A stretch of DNA of 64,000 nt from positions 4,414,398 to 4,478,397 of the forward strand of contig OW051469.1 of the NCBI GenBank assembly GCA_932521025.1, in the 5' to 3' direction. Shown one piece after another: positions 58,602-64,000 of this stretch (position 1 is the first letter of the stretch; every line of letters begins with the position of its first letter). This DNA comes from Oscheius onirici. Lineage: Eukaryota > Nematoda > Chromadorea > Rhabditida > Rhabditidae. The notes beneath the pieces were generated by a model. That model did not search any database. It worked only from the letters and a program-made list of their open reading frames with translations, and was not told the DNA's origin. The translations under genes and the position numbers were made by a program.

Positions 58602-61319
58602 ATGCGTTTCTCGAAGCGACTGCTCTTCCGACGGGCTGCCTTCTTCCTCGTGCCGCTACTGGGATCGCCTCTGCTCTTCCTCGGCAAGGAGTTTCAATGC
58701 GTCTTCGTCATTCTCGTCATGTCGCTCTTCTGGCTTATTGAAGTCCTCCCGATGGGCATCGTCTCTCTACTGCCCATGTTTCTGTTCCCCGTCATGAACA
58801 TACTACCGGCAGCCGAAGTCTCTGCCTGCTACTTCAAGGTAAGACAGTTTCATATCCAAATAGTGCATGCAAAACGACCTTTTATTAACAAGTTGTAACT
58901 TTGGAAGTCTGGAACTGAACTTGTACCTTCCATCTAAATCTTGTACCATTGGCATGAATATTCTGAGCGATTGACACGGTAGAGACAGAACACCTCGGAA
59001 GAGGAGAGCATTCGTCTCACGTAACTGTATAGCTAGAAATCAGCTACTATTTCTGACAGCAAGATGTTGCTCATAGTAGGAGCTTTACTATCTAAATCTA
59101 TTGGAAAATGCGTTCTTGAGGTGGAATGGTTAGAGTAAGCAAGATTTGAACGAGCTCTACCTAAAAGAGTCTCAATACATGTGGAAACTCTATTGACAGA
59201 ATGAGTTTGTAGTGAACGTAAAATGATCTCAAATATTTTGAGAAAAACGTCGTTCTCTTCATGACAAGTCTCATAATGTCTATGAGTGTGGAGGAGGTTC
59301 AACTGCACCGTCGGATCGCCATCGGCTCTCTTCGTCTTTTCGGTGCCAACAGACTCTGGTAAGTTCACATTTCTTCCGCTAACCATTCAAAATTTGCAGT
59401 ATTCTCTTCGGACTGATGCTCACGACGGCGTTTGTGTCTTTTTTCGTCTCGGACACGGCGGCCACGGTGCTGATGCTGCCCATTGTGGTTTCCATTTTGT
59501 CAACTCTGCACGAGATCGAGGAGAAGAGTTCGGAGAGGAGTAGTACTCGGAGCACGACGACGAGTATCGAAACAACTGAACGAGAGAAGGAAAAGAGCCA
59601 CGAATTGGATCTGACCGCAATGTCGAAACGCGACAAAGGCTTCTGCAAGGTGAGTTGTCTGCGTCTCTAACTCGGACAGTGTCCAGGTCTCCCCGAGTTG
59701 CAGCCGTAATGTGTCGACAGTCTGCCCGCATGGAGTCGAGCCGTAGAATCCATTTCTTACCTCTGGTCCTCTTGCATTCAATCGAGAAAATCTTTCGCCT
59801 TTTACTAAAGATTTCCGTGCAAGTGGACGCTTATGAGTATTTCAAATTTTTGGAATCCCCTCGAAAGAGCGGGACACAATAAGGGAAACCTTTGTGTGGA
59901 GCTGAATTCTTCTTCTCGTTGTTTTGAGAAGGGATGGATTATAATCTTTAACATTGTAGGGTCACAGAAATGGACAACTAGCTGTGGAAGCATAGACTGA
60001 AAACAGATCAGAACGGTGAAAAACACGAGCTCGGAATAGAAATCAACAGATTAGATCAAAATGGAACAGTCAACAGTGGTTGACTGCTGAGGATAAAGAG
60101 AGCCTTCCAAGGTTAAGAACCAGCTCTGAAAACAAAACGGGCTACCGAACAGCAGAGTCTTATTCATCAACAACTTTTCAGGCAATGGTTCTGGCTACGG
60201 CTCACGCTTCTCTGATTGGAGGAACTGGCATCATTACCGGCACAGGAACGAATCTCGTCTTCAGGGAACAGATTCAAAGGTTTGTTCATTCACATCTGCT
60301 TTAAACTTTCATTTCAGTGTTTATCCCGATGAGGAGATGGTTACCTACTTGGAATGGATGAGCTTCGCTCTTCCATGGGTCCCGCTCTATTTGGCTGCTT
60401 CTTGGTTCGTCTTGACTGTCGTCTTCATGCCCTGTGAACTGATTCTGAGGCGATTCTGCAATGACAAGGAAAAGGAGAAGGAAGTGGCTGTATCAATCAA
60501 GGAGAAGATGAAAGAGGCACAGCAGAAGTTGGGACGGATGACTTTCGCCGAAGGATCGGTCATCTTCTGGTTTCTGGCTCTGCTCTTGGCTTGGATGTCC
60601 CGCAATCCTGGTTTTACCAAAGGCTGGAGAGTCCTTCTGCCCAAGGACTACGTCTCGGATTCGACAGTCGCCGTCTTTGTGGCATCTCTCATGTTCATCT
60701 GGCCTCGAGACTTGTCCGATCCGGAACTGAAGCCCATTTTGAACTGGGAACACATGAAGCAAAAGTACGCCTGGGACTGTACTCTTCTCATCGGAGCCGG
60801 CTTTGCCATCTCGGCCGGAGTCGACAAGTCCGGACTCGGGAATCTGTTAGCCTGTAAGATGAACGTCCTCTTTCAGGATATGAACCGATTCTGGCTCCAG
60901 TGTAAGTTTTTAAGTTTTCTAGACAAAATCTTCTATCAGTTCTGGCCACCTTGACGGTCTGCCTCCTGACCGAATTCGCGAGCAACATCGCCACAGCCGG
61001 CATCTTCATCCCCATCATGATCTCTCTGTCCAAGGGCCTCTCCCTCCATCCGCTCTACCTCGTTCTTCCCGTCACCATCTCTTGCTCATTCGCCTTTTGT
61101 CTGCCCATTGCCACGCCGGGAAATGCCATCGTCTACGCCTCGAAGATTGTCACAATGATCGACATGGTTTCGAGTGGTGTGATTCTGAACATTGTCTGTG
61201 TCTGGCTGACTGTCCTCAACTACAATACATATGCCTATCACATCCTCAAGCTGGACCAGCTTCCGACGGCGGTATCTTCGATCAACCAAGAGCTCAAGTG
61301 TGGAAATTGGAGCTTTTGA
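58602..61319 (+). CDS. nac: SLC13 family Na+/di- or tricarboxylate transporter (INDY/NAC type)
   Basis: The start at 58602 follows TTTTCAG by five bases (a trans-splice-like acceptor). Exons at 58602-58838, about 59265-59358, 59400-59649, 60182-60279, 60318-60901 and 60940-61319 give the usual SLC13 order. TM1-2 is FFLVPLLGSPLLFLGKEF. The first Na+/substrate motif is FVSDTAATVLMLPIVVS (normally SNTAT). A cytosolic Ser/Thr/Glu-rich loop follows. Then come SLIGGTGIITGTGTNLVF, RNPGFTKGWRVLLP, TLLIGAGFAISAGVDKSGL, and the second motif TEFASNIATAGIFIPI (normally SNTAT). FAFCLPIATPGNAIVYASK and a glycosylation-type C-terminus (GNWS) complete it. The family imports succinate or citrate with Na+. The exon linking 58838 to 59265 is unclear: 59060-59110 (MLLIVGALLS) looks right but is out of frame. 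Confidence 0.88.
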
Positions 61320-63298
61320 TGGTCTCTTTCAATGATCTAAGATCTACAATATACGCTTACCAAAAATATAAAACTTTTCAGCAAAAGTAGCACGAACTAC
61401 TGGGAGAAGGGTCAGAAGGAGTTCTCTGTATCTGACCCTTGTCTCTCTGTCTCCATATTTTTATAACACAGAGATTGGTCCAGATGAAACCTGTCCTCAT
61501 TCTCTCTCTCCCGTTGATGCTCTTGGTTGCACCTCGGACTCAATTATTCCCTGCAACATACAAACCGCCCAGTTCCTTGTCTTTATTTTTCCGCAGCTGA
61601 ATTGTAATTGATGTTATTGCATTGTCGCGTGTGAAGGAAATGTGTTTGCAGATAGGAAGACAATAGATCTCTGGCTTCATTTCAAAAAAAGAGGAAGCAT
61701 GATTGCATAATGTGTGTCTCATTCTCTGCAAACGGGGATAGCCCCCGTTTTCGCCTTCTTTTGCAGGTCTCTCCTAGGTGATGATATCAGACTCTCGCGC
61801 ATATCCGAGGACATCTGTCAGCTCCCGAGAAGACAAGGTCGCAAATTCCACACTCCCAAAGACTTCTCTGTCTGTTTGATTAATCTATGCTACTCTTATT
61901 ACGCTGCAGTTTTTCCGAAAGCTAGTGCTAAAGCCTGCTCCCAAAATGGACTCGTGCGACTAGAGATCAGGGTGAAGGGTTCATTGAGCTCGGATCTTTT
62001 GAACTTGCCTACTTTCGTCTCGTTGAAGAGAGATGAAGCTTGATGGGTTTGTGAAGAAGTCTGGAATAAGAACAGCATTGGTCAAGCAGAGTATGGTGGT
62101 ATTTTTGTTTCTGTTTTCTCAACGTATTCTTGACAAGATCTATGTTCGTGACGAGACCGCTCTGAGAGAAGAAATGAATAGTATTTGCAGTACGGTAACT
62201 TGTCAAAATACAATTGGTTCAATGCAAGTCGTTTCTCTTGATATGATGATGTGCCATGATTACAGTACCCAAGTTCGGTAAAGAAGGCTTTTGAAGAGCG
62301 AAGAGCCTTTTTACAGGAATGTTCACTGAACTGGCCGTCTTGACTCGTTATTCCCAGGGTCATAAATCGGGGGAAAGTGACCATCTCTCTCATTCTCTCC
62401 TTCTCCCACGATTCCCATTAAAAAGCAGTAGTGGGAATTCCCTTCCTCTCTTTGCAGCAACTCTCTAGAAATAGAAATTCTTCGAGGCAGCATTCTAATC
62501 ATTCATTTGCAGTTTTTTTCTTCTTCCTCTTTCCGCTCATATCCATACAGCCTCTCATCGTCGATTCCCCCGCTCTTCCTTGTCTATTTGTTCAGTTGTC
62601 TCTTCTTCCCGAGCTCCAGGTGGACTCTCTTTCTCTTTGATACATAGGGGGTCTTCCCTTCTGCCTGCAACAGCTCATCGATTCCACTCTGCTTTTGCAG
62701 GGAAACGAGAGGCGGAGTCCGGAGAGAGAGCAAATGCTTCCCATGTGTTCTTTGCAGAAAATTGAAGCCGCTTTTGGCAGACTGCCAAGGAGGCTTTTTA
62801 TAGAATTGGGGAAGACTTATGGAAGCTTTGAGCCAACATCATTTCCTGGATTAGTCATTTCTTACAATGAGCCTCTCCTCCAAAGAACCAGACTCTCACT
62901 CGGTCTCTCTTCCCTCATTTCCAGGAATTTCTCTTCTTTCTGAATGAACTCTGCCAACGCTTGTCATCTCTATTTGTCTTTCACACCTCTTCTCTCCGAC
63001 GTTTTCTTGCAAACCGCACTCGATCTCCCTGACACTTTGTACTTGCCAAGTCGCCGGATAAACAGGCACTTTCCTTTGGCAGCTTTCCTAATTGCCTGCT
63101 ATAATTAACAGAGAGTGCGTGATTCCTTTGTAAACTGCTTGCTTTGAAGCCCCGTGTTGACCAAAAATAGTCGGTCACACTTTTCCAGCAGCCTATTAAT
63201 ATTGGATGAATAGTGGGAAGAGCGTCATAGCAGAGAGGGTGGAAATTACTACTCCAGATAGGACGTACAATGTCTTTCGCTAAGATTTCTGCTTCCCC
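61320..63298. other. Intergenic, pyrimidine-rich, no supported gene
   Basis: The stretch contains several TCTC-rich tracts (for example 61490-61515, 62385-62410 and 62880-62940) and short frames without domains. No RNA gene or repeat family was recognised before the 5S gene. Confidence 0.5.
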
Positions 63299-63417
63299 AC
63301 TTACGGCCACACCATGTTGAAAGTACGCCATCCCATCCGATCTGGCAAGTCAAGCAACGTTGGGCCCGATTAGTACTTTGATCGGAGACGGCTTGGGAAT
63401 CCCGGGTGTCGTAAGCT
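63299..63417 (+). rRNA. 5S ribosomal RNA gene
   Basis: The 119 nt sequence begins ACTTACGGCCACACCATGTT and continues with ACGCCATCCCATCCGATCTG and GCAAGTCAAGCAACGTTGGG. It then has CCCGATTAGTACTTTGATCG and GAGACGGCTTGGGAATCCCG, and ends GTGTCGTAAGCT. The ends pair (CTTACG with CGTAAG) as in 5S helix I, and the internal box A/IE/box C region is intact. A run of seven T follows immediately, serving as RNA polymerase III terminator. Single-base changes from the usual nematode sequence (CATCCCA for CATCCCG) are compatible with either a functional variant or a young pseudogene. Confidence 0.93.
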
Positions 63418-63423
63418 TTTTTT
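63416..63423 (+). terminator. T-run, RNA polymerase III terminator of the 5S gene
   Basis: CTTTTTTT immediately follows the CGTAAG end of the 5S sequence, as expected for RNA polymerase III termination. Confidence 0.75.
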
Positions 63424-63498
63424 GTGTTTAAACAAACTTTTCTCCCGAATTGTCGCGGTAAGCTGCGCAAGGCAGACCCAGGAGCCAATTTTTTTCTT

Positions 63499-63600
63499 CT
63501 GTTATTACCCAAGTTTTTGAGGTACAGAAACACATTGACCATGGGTAATCAGAGGTTGCAGAATTGTTCACAAGTCCTACTCTTACGTAGCATAGCTCGT
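63499..63600 (+). ncRNA. SL1-like spliced-leader RNA sequence (gene or relic)
   Basis: GTTATTACCCAAGTTTTTGAG at 63501-63521 matches the 3' two thirds of the nematode SL1 leader, ATTACCCAAGTTTGAG, with two extra T. It is followed at once by a GT splice donor (GTACAG). ATTACCC (63504-63510) can pair with GGGTAAT (63543-63549), giving a first stem. A small hairpin CTAC...GTAG follows near 63580. Linkage to a 5S rRNA gene is the classic location of SL RNA genes in nematodes. Against a functional gene: the 5' end differs from GGTTTAA, and I find no convincing Sm-binding site (AATTTTTGG) downstream. It is more likely a divergent or decayed SL RNA copy. Confidence 0.5.
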
Positions 63601-64000
63601 TTGAAATCTTTACCAAAGATCGTTGCACACACGCATTGTACTGTGCCTCCTTTCTTCCGCTGTAATTGCCTTCTGATTCAAGTTTCTTTGCTCCTGCCAT
63701 GTGATGAATGTGTAATATCTCGGGCTTCTACGTTGCACGACATTCCTTCCGAGTCATCTGTGACCAATTCGAAAACGCTCTCATTTTACATGTTTACCTT
63801 TCTTTACTGGGTAACGAAAGGCAAGTCTATTGTCTTTTTTGACAGGACCGGAGGTACATAAATTTGTGAGATTTTCTACTGATACCGGATCACATTACCC
63901 TGATGACTCTTCATGAAAGATTCGCATAGTATAATTCTTTCTCTTTTTTTACTTCTCGAGACCTTATTAAGTTTAATTGTGTGACGCGCCAATGGAGTCA
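63601..64000. other. Intergenic, no supported gene
   Basis: The end of the window. Only short frames without domains are present. Confidence 0.45.

Noticed and set aside
61490-62940. TC-rich tracts that look like microsatellites
   Set aside because: They are short and imperfect, with no regular repeat unit long enough to call.
1-64000. CRISPR arrays, bacterial operons or phage features
   Set aside because: There are no regularly spaced direct repeats, and all recognised genes are intron-containing animal genes.

Overview
The window is nuclear DNA from an animal, almost certainly a nematode. Genes are split by many introns, mostly 40-60 bp, ending in a strict TTTTCAG-type 3' splice site. Several coding starts lie 5-15 bases after an unpaired TTTTCAG or ATTTAG acceptor, as expected for spliced-leader trans-splicing. 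There is a 5S rRNA gene with an SL1-like sequence about 80 bp downstream, a likely two-gene operon (NDUFB3 then SFT2), and a worm-style secreted C-type lectin with CLECT, CLECT and CUB domains. I cannot name the species. The sequence does not look like a close relative of Caenorhabditis elegans, and gene names come from family resemblance only.

Layout. 1-6.2 kb has no convincing gene, but holds a fold-back element with long terminal inverted repeats (3.4-4.1 kb) and a deleted 5S rRNA copy. 6.2-6.7 kb is an SH2-like reading frame broken by frameshifts. 6.9-9.1 kb is the C-type lectin gene (+). 9.7-10.4 kb is a small unrecognised three-exon gene (-). 10.4-16.6 kb is a repeat-rich block. It holds copies of one dispersed repeat, LINE and Helitron coding fragments, orphan zinc-finger-like exons, a hairpin MITE and a decayed BEL/Pao gag. 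16.8-18.0 kb encodes a dual-specificity phosphatase relative whose catalytic loop has lost its Cys and Arg (-). 19.4-21.3 kb encodes a 529-residue charged coiled-coil protein (-).

22.1-23.3 kb is a PLP-dependent cysteine synthase or cyanoalanine synthase (+). It converges on a complete alpha5/alpha3-type (EPI-1-like) laminin alpha chain gene that fills 23.4-36.0 kb (-), with 79 bp between the two stop codons. 37.1-39.0 kb is SEC62 (-). 39.7-46.9 kb is the NDUFB3-SFT2 pair (+), and a 170-residue four-EF-hand calmodulin-like gene is nested antisense inside an SFT2 intron. 47.3-52.3 kb is TELO2/CLK-2 (+). 52.7-54.8 kb is a white-type ABCG half transporter (-). 56.4-57.8 kb is an aquaporin (+), followed by a hAT-type MITE with a perfect 8 bp target duplication. 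58.6-61.3 kb is an SLC13 dicarboxylate/citrate transporter (+). The last 2.7 kb is intergenic apart from the intact-looking 5S rRNA gene and the SL-like sequence.

The genes are functionally unrelated housekeeping and cell-surface genes. The only likely co-transcribed pair is NDUFB3-SFT2. The most interesting points are the 5S/SL-like locus, the pseudophosphatase, the nested calmodulin-like gene, altered signature motifs in the ABCG and SLC13 transporters, a Met-containing substrate loop in the cysteine synthase, and a set of unrelated fold-back elements.
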